Assembly: GCF_000425705.1 (NCBI RefSeq)
Contig: NZ_AUDY01000014.1
Location: 1-64,000 of the forward strand
Direction of reading: 5' to 3'
Source of the DNA: Halobacillus kuroshimensis DSM 18393
Lineage (GTDB): Bacteria > Bacillota > Bacilli > Bacillales > Halobacillaceae
DNA: 64,000 bases
Every line of letters starts with the position of its first letter. Within the stretch, counting starts at the first letter, position 1. The position numbers were made by a program, and so were the translations under genes. Shown piece by piece: positions 44,567-56,219 of the stretch. The notes below the pieces were generated by a model. That model was given only the letters and a program-made list of their open reading frames with translations, was not told the origin of the DNA and did not search any database.

Positions 44567-45201
44567 GTAAGCCTTTGACAATTGCTATGCCGAAAGGGCG
44601 GATCTATAAAGAAGCGGCGGCTCTTATGGAAAAGGCCGGCTATGAACTTGGAGCCGATCTCGATGATTCCCGTAAATTGATCCTCGAGTTTCCGGACCAG
44701 AACATCCGGGTCATGATGGCTAAACCGATGGATGTTGTCACGTATGTAGAATACGGAGCAGCTGATATCGGCATTGCCGGTAAGGACGTCCTTTTGGAAC
44801 AAGATCGTGATGTCTATGAAGTACTGGACTTGAAAATCAGCCCATGCTACGTAGCGGTTGCTGGTCTTCCGGATCAGCCGCTGAGCCGGATCGCACCTAA
44901 AATTGCAACCAAATATCCGAAGGTCGCCTCCGATTATTTCCGTGAACAAGGAGAGCAGATCGAAATTATTCCCTTGAATGGATCGATTGAGCTTGCGCCA
45001 TTGATCGGACTTGCGGATCGTATTGTCGATATAGTATCCACCGGACGGACACTGAAGGAAAACGGTCTTGTCGAATATGAAAAGATTGCCGATATTACTT
45101 CGCGTCTGATCGTGAACCCTGTCAGCTACCGGCTGAAAAGTACAGAGATTGAACAGATGGTTACCAATTTAAGTGAAGTGATGGAGGGGATCCGGACATG
45201 A
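44563..45201 (+). CDS. hisG: ATP phosphoribosyltransferase, short form
   Basis: 212 residues, the HisZ-dependent short HisG that condenses ATP and PRPP in the first step of histidine synthesis. Motifs [25 protein letters not shown] and the PRPP loop [14 protein letters not shown] are present. ATGA overlap with hisZ and with hisD. Confidence 0.94.
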   Translation: MSKPLTIAMPKGRIYKEAAALMEKAGYELGADLDDSRKLILEFPDQNIRVMMAKPMDVVTYVEYGAADIGIAGKDVLLEQDRDVYEVLDLKISPCYVAVAGLPDQPLSRIAPKIATKYPKVASDYFREQGEQIEIIPLNGSIELAPLIGLADRIVDIVSTGRTLKENGLVEYEKIADITSRLIVNPVSYRLKSTEIEQMVTNLSEVMEGIRT

Positions 45202-46472
45202 GAATCATCAATAGAACGGACCTGCCTTCGTTAAAGCGCAGTGTTGATCAGGGAACACAAGAGCAGCGCGCATCAGTCCAGAATATCATTGCCCGGGTGA
45301 AACAAGAGGGAGATCAGGCTGTGCGTGACTTTACGGAGCAGTTCGACGGTGTCACCCTTGAGAAAATGAAAGTGACAAAAGAAGAGTTTGAACAGGCCTA
45401 TGAATCCGTCGATGGGGAGTTTGTCAGCATCCTGGAAGAAGCGGCGGCTAACATCCGCGCTTTTCATGAGAAACAAAAAACCTCCTCATGGTTCGATACG
45501 AATCCAGACGGGACGTTGCTCGGACAGAAGATTACGCCGATTGATGCGGCCGGCGTTTACGTGCCGGGGGGGACCGCGGCTTATCCATCTTCTGTATTCA
45601 TGAACGTCATTCCGGCTCAAGCAGCCGGCGTGGAAAAGATCGTCATGGTAACCCCGCCCGGAGAAGACGGACAAGTGCCTGCCGGTGTGCTGCTTGCAGC
45701 CCACATCCTCGGCGTGGAACATGTGTATAAAGTGGGGGGAGCCCAGGCGGTTGCCGCTCTTGCCTATGGTACGGAAACGATTCCGGCTGTCGATAAAATC
45801 ACAGGACCTGGGAATGTTTTTGTAGCCCTTGCCAAGCGGGAGGTGTTCGGGGATGTCGATATCGATATGATCGCAGGACCAAGTGAAATCGCTGTGCTTG
45901 CTGATGAGACAGCGAAAGCAGAAGAAATTGCTGCTGATCTGTTGTCCCAGGCGGAACACGACGCCCGCTCATCCAGTGTCCTTGTAACGACAAGCTCTCA
46001 GCTCGCTGAGGATGTCAATGAAGCGGTGCTGCAGCAGGTTGAGAAACTTCCACGCAAGGAAATCGCCGGAAAAAGCGTGGGAGACTACGGGATGATCGTT
46101 TTGTGCAGGGATCATGAAGAAGCGGTATCGGCCGTCAATGAAATGGCGCCGGAGCACCTTGAAGTGATGACCGCGTCGCCTTTTGATGATCTCGCGAAGA
46201 TTAAGCATGCAGGGGCGATTTTCCTCGGTCCCTACAGCAGTGAGCCGGTCGGGGATTATTTCGCAGGACCGAACCATGTCCTCCCCACCAACGGGACGGC
46301 CCGTTTTTCCAGCCCGTTGAATGTCGATGACTTTGTGAAAAAATCGAGTATCATATCCTACAGTGAACAGGCCTTGAAGACGAATGCAGACAAAATTGCC
46401 CGCTTCGCCAGACTGGAAGGCCTTGAAGGCCACGCCCGGGCCGTTGAAATCAGAAAGGAGCGCTGGACATGA
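45198..46472 (+). CDS. hisD: Histidinol dehydrogenase
   Basis: 424 residues. It catalyses the last two oxidations from histidinol to histidine, using zinc and [39 protein letters not shown] and the zinc/catalytic region [12 protein letters not shown] and MAPEHLEV are conserved. Four-base overlaps on both sides. Confidence 0.95.
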   Translation: MRIINRTDLPSLKRSVDQGTQEQRASVQNIIARVKQEGDQAVRDFTEQFDGVTLEKMKVTKEEFEQAYESVDGEFVSILEEAAANIRAFHEKQKTSSWFDTNPDGTLLGQKITPIDAAGVYVPGGTAAYPSSVFMNVIPAQAAGVEKIVMVTPPGEDGQVPAGVLLAAHILGVEHVYKVGGAQAVAALAYGTETIPAVDKITGPGNVFVALAKREVFGDVDIDMIAGPSEIAVLADETAKAEEIAADLLSQAEHDARSSSVLVTTSSQLAEDVNEAVLQQVEKLPRKEIAGKSVGDYGMIVLCRDHEEAVSAVNEMAPEHLEVMTASPFDDLAKIKHAGAIFLGPYSSEPVGDYFAGPNHVLPTNGTARFSSPLNVDDFVKKSSIISYSEQALKTNADKIARFARLEGLEGHARAVEIRKERWT

Positions 46473-47062
46473 CAGAACGACGCAACGCCAGCATCGAACG
46501 AAAAACAAGAGAAACAGATATCAGCCTCGATTTCACGATCGACGGTCAGGGGAAGGCAGATCTGGACGTACAGGTTCCATTCCTTTCCCATATGCTGGAG
46601 CTGTTCGCTAAGCACGGCCTCTTTGATCTGACGGTCAGAGGCTATGGAGATGTGGAGGTGGACGACCACCATTTAACCGAGGATATCGGCATCTGCCTCG
46701 GCCAGACGCTGCGGCAGGCGGTAGGCGATAAATTCGGAATGAAACGTTATGGATCGATGACTCTCCCGATGGATGAAACGCTCGTCACGGTAGCCGTTGA
46801 CTTAAGTGACCGCCCTCATCTGGAATGGCGTGCAGAACTTCCGAAAGACCGAGTAGGGACCTTTGATACCGAAAATGTCCATGAATTTTTCTGGAAGCTT
46901 GCGGTAGAAGCAAGAATGAATCTGCATATCGTCCTCCACCACGGACACAACACCCACCACATTATTGAAGCCATGTTCAAAGCCTTGGCACGCGCATTGG
47001 ATGAAGCTACACAGATTGATCCACGGGTACAGGGAGTTCCGAGTACGAAGGGGAGTTTGTAA
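46469..47062 (+). CDS. hisB: Imidazoleglycerol-phosphate dehydratase
   Basis: 197 residues, the monofunctional dehydratase without the phosphatase domain of the enteric fusion. Metal-binding histidine motifs [11 protein letters not shown] and [17 protein letters not shown] are present. Histidinol-phosphate phosphatase and HisC are not in this cluster, as in B. subtilis where they lie elsewhere. Confidence 0.95.
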   Translation: MTERRNASIERKTRETDISLDFTIDGQGKADLDVQVPFLSHMLELFAKHGLFDLTVRGYGDVEVDDHHLTEDIGICLGQTLRQAVGDKFGMKRYGSMTLPMDETLVTVAVDLSDRPHLEWRAELPKDRVGTFDTENVHEFFWKLAVEARMNLHIVLHHGHNTHHIIEAMFKALARALDEATQIDPRVQGVPSTKGSL

Positions 47063-47064
47063 AC

Positions 47065-47694
47065 ATGATCGGTGTGATTGATTACGGCATGGGAAACCTC
47101 TTCAGTGTTTCGAAAGCACTGGAGCGTTTGAATATCGAATACAAAATCGGGGACCGACCTGATCAGCTTCACGGATGTGACGGCTATATCCTGCCTGGAG
47201 TGGGAGCTTTCCCGGATGCGATGAAAGCCTTGGCAGAGCACCAGTTTATCGGTTTTATCCACCAGAAAGTGGAGGAAGGAGTGCCGCTGTACGGCATCTG
47301 TCTTGGCATGCAGCTGCTTTTTGAAAGCAGTGAAGAAGGCGGCTGGACAGATGGACTGGGTATTTTCCCAGGAACCATCCGCCGCTTTTCCGGGATCGAT
47401 GAAAACGGCCGGGCCTACAAAGTACCTCACATGGGATGGAACCAGATGAACATCCGGCGTCCGGAAAAAGAGCTGTTGACCGATGTGGAGAACGAGTACG
47501 TCTACTTCGTTCACTCCTATGCGGCCGTCACAGAGGACGAGGATATTTTATATGCCACGGCGGATTATCACAGCGACGTACCGGCCATTGTAGGACGGGA
47601 TCACGTCGTGGCCAGTCAGTTCCACCCGGAAAAAAGCGGTCGTGCAGGTATGCAGCTGTTGGAAAACTTCTGCCGGATGATGTGCAGACAATAA
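47065..47694 (+). CDS. hisH: Imidazole glycerol phosphate synthase, glutaminase subunit
   Basis: 209 residues, class I glutamine amidotransferase. [10 protein letters not shown] opens it, the nucleophile cysteine is in [11 protein letters not shown], and the His/Glu pair is in SQFHPEKSG. It supplies ammonia to HisF. It starts two bases after hisB stops. Confidence 0.95.
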   Translation: MIGVIDYGMGNLFSVSKALERLNIEYKIGDRPDQLHGCDGYILPGVGAFPDAMKALAEHQFIGFIHQKVEEGVPLYGICLGMQLLFESSEEGGWTDGLGIFPGTIRRFSGIDENGRAYKVPHMGWNQMNIRRPEKELLTDVENEYVYFVHSYAAVTEDEDILYATADYHSDVPAIVGRDHVVASQFHPEKSGRAGMQLLENFCRMMCRQ

Positions 47695-47707
47695 GGAGGG
47701 GCACGAG

Positions 47708-48439
47708 ATGAGTTTTACGATTTATCCTGCTATCGATATGCGCGGCGGAAAATGTGTGCGGTTGGAGCAGGGAGACTTTGATAAAGAGACCATTTATGGG
47801 GAAAACCCCTTTGAGATTGCCGGACAGTTCGCAGAAGCCGGAGCATCATGGATCCATATGGTGGATCTGGATGGAGCGAAAGAAGGATCCAGGCAAAATG
47901 CTGAATTTGTGCTTCAGGCAGCCAGAAAACTGAACAGCCGTATTCAGATTGGCGGCGGTATTCGTTCTGAAGCGGATGTGAAATATTATCTGGACCAGGG
48001 TGTCGACCGCGTCATTATTGGTTCCCTCGCTGTCAGTGATATTGAAACAACGAAAGAGCTGCTGGCCAAATACGGCAGCCGGATCGCCATCGGGCTTGAT
48101 GCAAGAGATGGGTATGTCTCCACAGCCGGATGGCTGGAGCAGTCGGAAATCAAGGCGGTCGATCTGGCGAAAGAGCTTGTGGAAGCTGGTGCCCGGACAT
48201 TCATCTACACAGATATAGCTAAAGACGGGATGCTGGCAGGACCGAATACAAAGGAAATCGTCCGTCTGGCTGAGGAAGCCGGGGTGGATGTCATCGCTTC
48301 CGGAGGCATCAAGGACCTTGGTGATCTTCAGGAATTAAAACAGTACCGTGATCGGAATGTGGCAGGATCGATCGTAGGAAAGGCACTGTATACGAACCAG
48401 TTCACATTAGAAGATGCCCTCGATTTGGAGGTGGAGTAA
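47708..48439 (+). CDS. hisA: Phosphoribosyl-formimino-AICAR phosphate isomerase
   Basis: 243 residues, (beta-alpha)8 barrel isomerase. The catalytic aspartates are in [15 protein letters not shown] and [20 protein letters not shown] and IQIGGGIRS are phosphate/substrate loops. AGGAGG precedes the ATG. Confidence 0.95.
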   Translation: MSFTIYPAIDMRGGKCVRLEQGDFDKETIYGENPFEIAGQFAEAGASWIHMVDLDGAKEGSRQNAEFVLQAARKLNSRIQIGGGIRSEADVKYYLDQGVDRVIIGSLAVSDIETTKELLAKYGSRIAIGLDARDGYVSTAGWLEQSEIKAVDLAKELVEAGARTFIYTDIAKDGMLAGPNTKEIVRLAEEAGVDVIASGGIKDLGDLQELKQYRDRNVAGSIVGKALYTNQFTLEDALDLEVE

Positions 48440-49197
48440 TGCTTTCCAAACGGATTATTCCATGTCTTGATGTAAAAGAAGGACGGGTCGTCAAAGGGAT
48501 TCAGTTTGTCGATATCAGAGACGCTGGGGATCCAGTTGAACTTGCCAAAGTCTATGATGAGCAGGGAGCCGATGAGCTCGTTTTCCTTGATATATCTGCC
48601 AGTCACGAAGGGAAGAAAACGATGATTGATGTCGTCCGCTCGGTCGCCTCAGAGCTTGCGATTCCTTTTACTGTCGGTGGTGGTATCCGTACACTTGAGG
48701 ATATTAAAGAGACATTGAGAAATGGAGCCGATAAAGTGTCCTTGAATTCATCTGCCGTCCAGCGCCCTGAATTAATTACCGAAGGCGCCGATTATTTTGG
48801 CAGCCAGTGCATCGTCGTCGCGATTGATGCCAGATATGACGAACCATCTGATAACTGGGTTGTTTATACGCACGGAGGCCGGACGCCGACCGAGTGGTCT
48901 CTCACCGATTGGGCTCAGGAAGCGGTGAGACGTGGGGCGGGTGAAATTCTGCTCACTTCCATGAACAAGGATGGGGAGAAGACTGGTTTTGACCTGCCGA
49001 TGCTGGAAGCTGTTCAAAGCGTCGTAAGCGTACCGGTCATTGCTTCCGGTGGTGCCGGTTCCAGTGAACATTTTTATGATGTGTTTACAAAGGTGGATGC
49101 AGATGCGGCCCTTGCCGCTTCCATTTTCCACTATAAAGAAACATCTGTAGGAAACGTGAAACGTTACTTAAAAGATAAAGGGGTGCCGATCCGATGA
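48439..49197 (+). CDS. hisF: Imidazole glycerol phosphate synthase, cyclase subunit
   Basis: 252 residues, barrel paralogue of His[17 protein letters not shown] carries Asp11, and the second catalytic aspartate position lies in [17 protein letters not shown] forms a phosphate loop. One-base overlap with hisA (TAATG) and ATGA with the next gene. Confidence 0.95.
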   Translation: MLSKRIIPCLDVKEGRVVKGIQFVDIRDAGDPVELAKVYDEQGADELVFLDISASHEGKKTMIDVVRSVASELAIPFTVGGGIRTLEDIKETLRNGADKVSLNSSAVQRPELITEGADYFGSQCIVVAIDARYDEPSDNWVVYTHGGRTPTEWSLTDWAQEAVRRGAGEILLTSMNKDGEKTGFDLPMLEAVQSVVSVPVIASGGAGSSEHFYDVFTKVDADAALAASIFHYKETSVGNVKRYLKDKGVPIR

Positions 49198-49817
49198 ACA
49201 TCAATGAAGTGAAATTTGACGAGCAGGGCCTGGTACCGGCGATTGTCCAGGATGAGCGCTCAAAAGAAGTATTGACCCTCGCTTATATGAATAAGGAGTC
49301 TCTTGAAAAAACACTGAAGATTGGAGAAACGGTCTTTTACAGCCGTTCCAGAAAAGAACTGTGGCACAAAGGGGAGACGTCCGGAAATACTCAGCAGGTG
49401 AAACAGATCAAGTACGACTGTGATCAGGACGCTCTGCTCGTGCAGGTGATTCCGGCCGGACCGGCCTGTCACACGGGAAGCTACAGTTGTTTTTCTGAAA
49501 CACTGTCCGGTGAACAGACAGAAGCAAAAGAAAACCGCTATGCTATTCTTGATGAGCTCCAGTCGGTCCTGGCCGAGCGGAAGTCTCTTCTACCAGAAGA
49601 CTCTTACACGTCCAAGCTTTTCCAGGAAGGTGTCGACCGGATTGCCAAGAAAATTGGAGAAGAAGCCGGAGAAGTGATTATTGCGGCTAAAAACGATGAC
49701 CCGGCTGAGATGGCACTGGAATCTGCCGATCTTCTTTTCCACCTGCTTATGATTTTGACAGATCGAGGTGTACCGCTTGATGATGTCCTGCGTGTGTTGG
49801 AGGAAAGACATTCCTAA
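49194..49817 (+). CDS. hisI: Bifunctional phosphoribosyl-AMP cyclohydrolase / phosphoribosyl-ATP pyrophosphatase
   Basis: 207 residues. The N-terminal cyclohydrolase half (about 1-110) has [25 protein letters not shown] and AGPACHTG with its zinc cysteines; the C-terminal half (about 115-207) has the MazG-like [12 protein letters not shown] and [11 protein letters not shown] helices of HisE. It carries out steps two and three of the pathway and closes the operon. No strong terminator is seen in the 90 bases after it. Confidence 0.94.
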   Translation: MNINEVKFDEQGLVPAIVQDERSKEVLTLAYMNKESLEKTLKIGETVFYSRSRKELWHKGETSGNTQQVKQIKYDCDQDALLVQVIPAGPACHTGSYSCFSETLSGEQTEAKENRYAILDELQSVLAERKSLLPEDSYTSKLFQEGVDRIAKKIGEEAGEVIIAAKNDDPAEMALESADLLFHLLMILTDRGVPLDDVLRVLEERHS

Positions 49818-49906
49818 GAGAGATTCCTTTTTTCTCCTATTTCTCGCTTCCTATTTATGTTATACTGCATAATTAGTGAGATTTGATACGTATTAGGGGG
49901 ACAGTC

Positions 49907-50932
49907 ATGACAACATCAGTAAAAGGGACAGCGGCACGACAGAATACGAATGTTATCCCATTTCTGCCTTCAGGTAAGTTTTATTTTACCCATGGGATCC
50001 AGGCTTTTCAAAAGCGTCGTTTCAATGCCGCTGTCAAGTGGCTGAAGAAAGCTATCGAAGCCTCTCCCGAAGAACCTCTATACCCATGCCAGCTTTCAGT
50101 GGTCTACACGGAAGTTGGCTCTTATCATGCAGCCAACCAGGTGTTGACGGAAGTGCTCGCCAATTTCGGTAAGGAATACGTCGACTGCTATTACTTGATG
50201 GCGAACAATTACGCTCATCTAGGTCTGCTCAGTGATGCGAAAAAATACGTGGACACGTACCTCGAACAACCAGGTGATGGGGAATTTGAGGAAGCAGCTG
50301 AACAGTTAAAGGAAATGCTGGATTCGCTTGAGGAAGAGGAAGAAGAGGATGAGGACGAGTGGGCTTTCGAAGATGAAGATGAGCTTTTGATTTATCAGGA
50401 AACTGCCTTTTATCATTTGGAACAGGAAGAGTGGGAGCAGGCACTTCAGCTTCTTGAAGAAATGATGGACATGTTCCCTGAGTTTACGATGGCGAAGCAT
50501 AAGTATGCCTTCGCTCTTTATATGAACGGCAGCGAGGAAGAAGCGGTGAATCTCGAGCGCTCGATTATAGCTGAGGACCCCTCTGACATTCACAGCCACG
50601 TGAATCTTGCTGTATTCCATTTGAAAAATGGGCAGCAGGAAGAAGCGATGCATCATATCCATCAGCTGCGCAACGTCTTTCCCATGCACGAACAGCAGAA
50701 GCTGGCTGTAGCCGAAACCCTGGCACGTGCAGGGTTTTATCAGGAATCCATCGAACGGTTCCGGGCACTGAAGGATAAACAGGTTGTGAGAAGACGGGTG
50801 TACTACAAATGGTACAGCATCGCACTTTATCATACAGGGCAGCCGGCAAAGGCTCTTCAAATGTGGGAAAAGGGCTGCAAGCAGTTCCCTCCAATGGCTG
50901 AAGAAGGCGGTCCCTGGTCGGATCAGGTTTAA
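49907..50932 (+). CDS. yvcD: TPR-repeat protein, YvcD-like
   Basis: 341 residues. Tetratricopeptide-type helix pairs occur at about 28-60, 62-100, 165-200, 205-235 and 285-325, with a very acidic stretch near 135-155 (six Glu in a row, then Asp/Glu alternating). The position between his genes and trxB is that of B. subtilis yvcD. It probably acts as an interaction scaffold; its partner is unknown. The ATG at 49907 follows AGGGGG. Confidence 0.8.
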   Translation: MTTSVKGTAARQNTNVIPFLPSGKFYFTHGIQAFQKRRFNAAVKWLKKAIEASPEEPLYPCQLSVVYTEVGSYHAANQVLTEVLANFGKEYVDCYYLMANNYAHLGLLSDAKKYVDTYLEQPGDGEFEEAAEQLKEMLDSLEEEEEEDEDEWAFEDEDELLIYQETAFYHLEQEEWEQALQLLEEMMDMFPEFTMAKHKYAFALYMNGSEEEAVNLERSIIAEDPSDIHSHVNLAVFHLKNGQQEEAMHHIHQLRNVFPMHEQQKLAVAETLARAGFYQESIERFRALKDKQVVRRRVYYKWYSIALYHTGQPAKALQMWEKGCKQFPPMAEEGGPWSDQV

Positions 50933-51111
50933 CAACCACGGGCAGAGGAAACAGCAGGGTCTTTCTCTCTGACCGGAAACGCTGAAGCAGATCTTTGCTG
51001 AAGAGGAGAAACTTTTCTTCGAAGGTCTGTTTTCGTATGTATGTGCTGTCATGAAAAGGTGCGGCCTGTTCCTGTCCTGCTGCGGTTTAAGCGCCTCCCG
51101 CTCCTCTTATA

Positions 51112-51150
51112 AGCACATTAATGGACGGTTTTCGTATGATTTACTATGAT
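51112..51150 (+). promoter_or_regulatory. trxB promoter with Spx-type AGCA element
   Basis: TGGACG (51122-51127), 17 bases, TATGAT (51145-51150). AGCA at 51112-51115 would lie at about -45 to -42, where Spx-activated promoters of B. subtilis carry AGCA. The weak -35 fits activator dependence. The rest of 50933-51199 contains no gene. Confidence 0.55.
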
Positions 51151-51199
51151 ATGTACAGGAAACAACAAGTGATTTGGAATCATAAGGAGTTGAAGATAG

Positions 51200-52150
<951 letters not shown>

Positions 52151-52231
52151 AGATATAATATTTTAACGCTGATGTAACATCTGTGAAATATTCTTTTGTT
52201 ACGCTGAAGATAATTAATTGACCCCCTTTTA

Positions 52232-52283
52232 ATAGAGTTCGCTCTATAAGACACAGGTGCTTCTCATCTGTGTCTTTTTTTTA
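52232..52283 (+). terminator. Hairpin pair and terminator after trxB
   Basis: A small ATAGAG-TTCG-CTCTAT hairpin (52232-52247) is followed directly by the terminator AGACACAG / CTGTGTCT (52249-52275) with nine T residues. Confidence 0.8.
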
Positions 52284-52346
52284 TGATCAAGTCTTGAACG
52301 ATGTCTTTCTTCCAAAGAGGTCCTTTCGGAAAATCAGCTCATAATA

Positions 52347-52376
52347 TTGTTGCCGTGTGTGTATTCATTGTATAAT
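52347..52376 (+). promoter_or_regulatory. SigmaA promoter of the nudix-rapZ-yvcK-whiA operon
   Basis: TTGTTG (52347-52352), 18 bases, consensus TATAAT (52371-52376), 45 bases before the nudix start. Confidence 0.7.
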
Positions 52377-52421
52377 GGGGGGAGATGCCCTCCAGACAGA
52401 AAATGAGGTGACGTACGAACG

Positions 52422-52880
52422 ATGCAGCGTGTAGCCAATTGTGTTTTACGTTCAAATGACAAAATATTGATGCTTAAAAAACCGCGCAGAGGCTGGTATG
52501 TAGCTCCTGGAGGAAAAATGGAACCTGGAGAAAACATTAAGGATTCAGCTGTGCGTGAGTTTAAAGAGGAAACAGGACTTGATATTGAAAACCCTGAACT
52601 GAGGGGATCTTTTACTTTTATCATGAGGGAAGAGGAAAAGACGGCTCAGGAATGGATGATGTTCACCTTTTATACGACGAGTTATACTGGTGAACTGCTT
52701 GAGGAAAGTGAAGAAGGTGAACTGGAATGGGTCCCTGTCGATGAAGTGCTGAACAAGCCCATGGCTGAGGGTGACCGTGAGATATTCAGACATATTCTAA
52801 GCAGTGATCACCAACTTTATGGAACATTTGTATATACGACGGATTTCCAACTGATCGATCAGGATCTGGATCCGTCATGA
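52422..52880 (+). CDS. yvcI: NUDIX hydrolase, YvcI-like
   Basis: 152 residues with the Nudix box GGKMEPGENIKDSAVREF followed by KEETGLD, which coordinates magnesium for cleavage of a nucleoside diphosphate-linked substrate. The substrate is unknown; B. subtilis YvcI sits at the same place before rapZ. The ribosome site AGGTG is rather far (about 12 bases) from the ATG. Confidence 0.88.
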   Translation: MQRVANCVLRSNDKILMLKKPRRGWYVAPGGKMEPGENIKDSAVREFKEETGLDIENPELRGSFTFIMREEEKTAQEWMMFTFYTTSYTGELLEESEEGELEWVPVDEVLNKPMAEGDREIFRHILSSDHQLYGTFVYTTDFQLIDQDLDPS

Positions 52881-52904
52881 CCTGACGAATGGGGAGCGAT
52901 GGAG

Positions 52905-53789
52905 ATGCATGTAGATGCAAATGAAACTCAGCTGGTAATTATTACTGGAATGTCAGGGGCAGGGAAAACCGTGGCTGTTCAAAGCTTTGAAGATCTCGGT
53001 TTTTTTTGTGTGGACAACCTGCCGCCTGCCCTTCTGCCTAAATTCCTGGAATTGATGAAGGACTCCAGCAACAACATACAGAATGTGGCTCTTGTCATGG
53101 ATTTGAGAGGGCGGGAATTTTTCGATGCGCTTTTTGATTCACTGGACAAGCTGGGGAAAGAAAACTGGCTGCAGGAGCATATTCTTTTCCTTGATGCAGA
53201 GGACCAATCCCTCGTTTCAAGGTATAAAGAAACACGCCGCTCCCACCCGCTTGCCAAAGAAGGACTTCCTCTTGAGGGGATCCGTAAAGAACGAAAAATG
53301 CTTGATGAGCTTAGAGGCCGTTCCCAGACGATCATTGATACCACTTCATTGAAGCCGAAGGAACTGCGGGAGCGTATTATTGAAAGCTACAGACAGAAGG
53401 AACAGCAGGTATTTTCGGTTCAGATGGTGTCCTTCGGCTTCAAATACGGGGTGCCGATTGATGCGGATTTAATGTTTGACGTGCGTTTTCTTCCCAACCC
53501 CCATTACGTGGAGCAGATGCGTCCGCTGACAGGTCTGAATTCCGAGGTGTCCTCCTATGTGTTCAAGTGGAGCGATACACAGAAGTTCCTGGAAAAGCTG
53601 AAGGATCTGCTACAGTTCATGCTTCCCCAATATAAACGGGAAGGCAAAAGTCAGCTTGTTATCGCCATCGGCTGTACCGGAGGCCAGCACCGCTCTGTAG
53701 CTTTGGCGGAGCATCTATCCGAATATTTCTCAAGCGATTTCGTGACCCACGTAACCCACAGGGATATCGAAAAAAGGAAGGGTTTGTAA
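52905..53789 (+). CDS. rapZ: RNase adapter / nucleotide-binding protein RapZ (YvcJ)
   Basis: 294 residues. The N-terminal P-loop GMSGAGKT is near residues 15-22 and the C-terminal domain includes [16 protein letters not shown]. In E. coli RapZ regulates GlmZ RNA; in B. subtilis YvcJ is a GTPase linked to competence. ATG 52905 lies 8 bases from GGGGAG; ATG 52899 is only two bases from it. The next gene starts 3 bases after. Confidence 0.93.
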   Translation: MHVDANETQLVIITGMSGAGKTVAVQSFEDLGFFCVDNLPPALLPKFLELMKDSSNNIQNVALVMDLRGREFFDALFDSLDKLGKENWLQEHILFLDAEDQSLVSRYKETRRSHPLAKEGLPLEGIRKERKMLDELRGRSQTIIDTTSLKPKELRERIIESYRQKEQQVFSVQMVSFGFKYGVPIDADLMFDVRFLPNPHYVEQMRPLTGLNSEVSSYVFKWSDTQKFLEKLKDLLQFMLPQYKREGKSQLVIAIGCTGGQHRSVALAEHLSEYFSSDFVTHVTHRDIEKRKGL

Positions 53790-53792
53790 TAG

Positions 53793-54746
53793 ATGGATTC
53801 AAAGACGAAGCCGCGTGTCGTCGTCATCGGGGGCGGCACCGGAATGCCCGTCCTCCTGCGGGGACTGAAAAAATTACCAGTTGATCTTTCAGCCATCGTA
53901 ACGGTTGCTGATGACGGGGGGAGTTCAGGGAGACTCCGAACGGAAATGGCCATCCCTGCTCCGGGAGATATCCGGAACGTGGTAGCCGCTCTGTCAGATG
54001 CAGAGCCTATGCTGCTTGACTTGTTTCAACATCGTTTTTCCAACGGTAACGGCCTTTCCGGCCATTCTATGGGAAATCTCCTTCTGGCAGCCATGGCGTC
54101 CATGACAGGGGATTTTTATAAAGGGATTAAGGAAATCTCCCGGGTGTTGAATGTCCGCGGAAATATATATCCCATTGCCAACCACAGCATGAACCTTCAC
54201 GCGGAAATGGAGGACGGAACGATCGTAACCGGGGAATCAAGCATACCGAAACAAGGAAAACGAATAAAACGGGTGTTTGTCAGTCCAACACCGGTCCAGC
54301 CGCTTCCGGAAGCTGTGGAAGCCATTCATTCGGCAGATTTAATTGTCATCGCTCCGGGCAGTCTATATACGAGCATCCTGCCGAACATTATCATTCCTGA
54401 AATTGGTCATGCGCTGAAAGAAACGAAGGCAAAAGTAACGTATATCTGCAACGTTATGACCCAGGAAGGCGAAACGTCCGGCTATTCTGCAGGTGATCAT
54501 ATCCAGGCACTGGTTGATCACATCGGCCGTGACGTGGTACAGTCAGTAATTGTGCACAACAGACCCATCGACCAGCAGGTCCGTAAAAAGTATGCCGAAG
54601 AAAATGCTGAACCGGTGATTTATGATATTGACCGGATCAAATCGATGGGTGTCCAAGTGATTGAAGAAGATATTATTGATCATGATAAAGTGATGCTGCG
54701 CCATGATACAGCTAAATTGGCGCGTCTTTTACATTCCATGCTTTAA
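53793..54746 (+). CDS. yvcK: YvcK/GlmR gluconeogenesis factor
   Basis: 317 residues, CofD-like fold. [17 protein letters not shown] binds the nucleotide, and [24 protein letters not shown] and [11 protein letters not shown] are conserved. It binds UDP-GlcNAc, stimulates amino-sugar synthesis and is needed for growth on gluconeogenic carbon. Located in the conserved rapZ-yvcK-whiA order. Confidence 0.93.
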   Translation: MDSKTKPRVVVIGGGTGMPVLLRGLKKLPVDLSAIVTVADDGGSSGRLRTEMAIPAPGDIRNVVAALSDAEPMLLDLFQHRFSNGNGLSGHSMGNLLLAAMASMTGDFYKGIKEISRVLNVRGNIYPIANHSMNLHAEMEDGTIVTGESSIPKQGKRIKRVFVSPTPVQPLPEAVEAIHSADLIVIAPGSLYTSILPNIIIPEIGHALKETKAKVTYICNVMTQEGETSGYSAGDHIQALVDHIGRDVVQSVIVHNRPIDQQVRKKYAEENAEPVIYDIDRIKSMGVQVIEEDIIDHDKVMLRHDTAKLARLLHSML

Positions 54747-54780
54747 GAAAGTGATTGTTGTTAGGAAAGGGGGGATCGGA

Positions 54781-55737
54781 ATGTCCTTTGCATCTGAAAT
54801 AAAAAAAGAGCTGACAAACGTAGAAGCAGATATGGGATCGATGGAAGCGGAACTGGCTGCGCTCGTCCGGATGAATGGAACGTTCTCCTTATCGAACCGC
54901 CAGTACATTCTGGATGTGCAGACGGAAAACGCGGCTATTGCCCGCAGGATCTATACACTGATCAAGAAGATTTACCCATACCCTGTTGAACTTCTCGTGC
55001 GTAAAAAAATGCGTTTGAAGAAGAATAATGTATATATTGTAAGACTTGCGGAAAAGGCGGATGTTGTATTGGAGGACCTTGAAATATTAAAAGGGCCGTT
55101 ATCCATTAACCCAAATATCCCAAAGAAGTATTTGAAAGATACAAGTTGTAAACGGGCGTATTTGAGAGGGGCCTTTCTTGCCGGAGGTTCTGTCAATAAT
55201 CCGGAAACTTCGTCTTATCACCTGGAAATTTATTCTGCGGATGAGGAACACAACGAGGCGTTGTGTAAGCTGATGAACAGCTTTGACCTGCATGCCCGGA
55301 CGCTGAGCAGGAAAAAAGGGTATATCACTTACTTGAAAGAAGCCGATAAGATCACAGAGCTGATCAGTAATATCGGAGCCCATCAGGCGTTATTCAAGTT
55401 CGAAGATGTCCGGATTGTCAGAGATATGAGAAATTCCGTAAACCGTCTGGTGAACTGCGAGACGGCCAACCTGAATAAAACCATTGGTGCGGCCTTCCGC
55501 CAGGTGGAGAATATAAAATTTATCAAGCGTACAGTAGGACTGGAGGCTCTTCCGGATAAGCTTCAAGAGATTGCTTCCCTTCGTCTTCAATACCAGGAAG
55601 TTTCGCTGAAGGAACTGGGGGAGTACGTCTCCGGCGGAACAATCAGTAAATCCGGCATTAACCACAGACTGAGAAAAATTGATGAATTCGCTGACCGGGT
55701 TAGAAAAGGTGAAGTCACAGAAAAGTCCAGAAACTGA
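54781..55737 (+). CDS. whiA: WhiA, DNA-binding/cell-division protein
   Basis: 318 residues. The LAGLIDADG-like domain contains [15 protein letters not shown], and the C-terminal HTH reads [20 protein letters not shown]. WhiA binds DNA and affects chromosome segregation and division in Bacillus. The ATG at 54781 follows GGGGGG; the longer frame to 54703 would overlap yvcK. Confidence 0.94.
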   Translation: MSFASEIKKELTNVEADMGSMEAELAALVRMNGTFSLSNRQYILDVQTENAAIARRIYTLIKKIYPYPVELLVRKKMRLKKNNVYIVRLAEKADVVLEDLEILKGPLSINPNIPKKYLKDTSCKRAYLRGAFLAGGSVNNPETSSYHLEIYSADEEHNEALCKLMNSFDLHARTLSRKKGYITYLKEADKITELISNIGAHQALFKFEDVRIVRDMRNSVNRLVNCETANLNKTIGAAFRQVENIKFIKRTVGLEALPDKLQEIASLRLQYQEVSLKELGEYVSGGTISKSGINHRLRKIDEFADRVRKGEVTEKSRN

Positions 55738-55779
55738 TTCATCTTCGAATTCATTCGTGCTATAATAAAAGACAATTAT

Positions 55780-55809
55780 AACGCTTTCGTAAGGAGAGCG
55801 TTCTTTTTT
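55780..55809 (+). terminator. Terminator after whiA
   Basis: AACGCTTTC-GTAAG-GAGAGCGTT, one G-T pair, followed by C and six T residues. A TATAAT lies just upstream at 55761-55766. Confidence 0.75.
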
Positions 55810-55817
55810 CACCCATT

Positions 55818-55831
55818 TGATAACGCTTACA
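55818..55831 (+). promoter_or_regulatory. cre box upstream of crh
   Basis: TGATAACGCTTACA matches TGWNANCGNTNWCA at every defined position, 33 bases before the crh start. CcpA bound to HPr-Ser-P or Crh-Ser-P would act here. Confidence 0.7.
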
Positions 55832-55863
55832 AAAATGGCGTGAACAAGAAAGGAGAATGACCA

Positions 55864-56118
55864 GTGTTGGAAAAAACGATTAAAATCGAATTGGAAACCG
55901 GCCTTCAGGCAAGACCTGCTGCCTTGTTTGTTCAGGAAGCTAATAAATTTTCCGCGGACATCTTCATTGAAAAAGAGGAAAAACGTGTGAATGCAAAAAG
56001 TATCATGGGGTTAATGAGTCTTGCGGTTGGCACCGACGAAGAAGTGAAAATTATCGCAGACGGCTCTGATGAAGAACAGGTCATTCAAATGTTAACGGCA
56101 TTTGTGCAACCTGCGTAA
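55864..56118 (+). CDS. crh: Crh, catabolite repression HPr-like protein
   Basis: 84 residues. Position 15 is Gln (GLQARPA) instead of the phospho-histidine of HPr, while Ser46 (AKSIMGLMSLAVG) is kept. This is the defining pattern of Crh: it cannot act in the PTS but is phosphorylated by HprK and serves CcpA. The GTG start is 8 bases from GGAG. A cre-like box lies immediately upstream. Confidence 0.95.
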   Translation: MLEKTIKIELETGLQARPAALFVQEANKFSADIFIEKEEKRVNAKSIMGLMSLAVGTDEEVKIIADGSDEEQVIQMLTAFVQPA

Positions 56119-56178
56119 GCTTCATTATGTGAATCAATGAACGTGTCGAATAAGAGAACGTTCTCATATAAAACATAA

Positions 56179-56208
56179 AAAAATCCGCTGGAGTTCCAGC
56201 GGATTTTT
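56179..56208. terminator. Bidirectional terminator between crh and clpP
   Basis: AAAAATCCGCTGGA / TCCAGCGGATTTTT, a perfect 14-bp stem with a 2-base loop. Confidence 0.9.
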
Positions 56209-56219
56209 AAGAGATGTCA

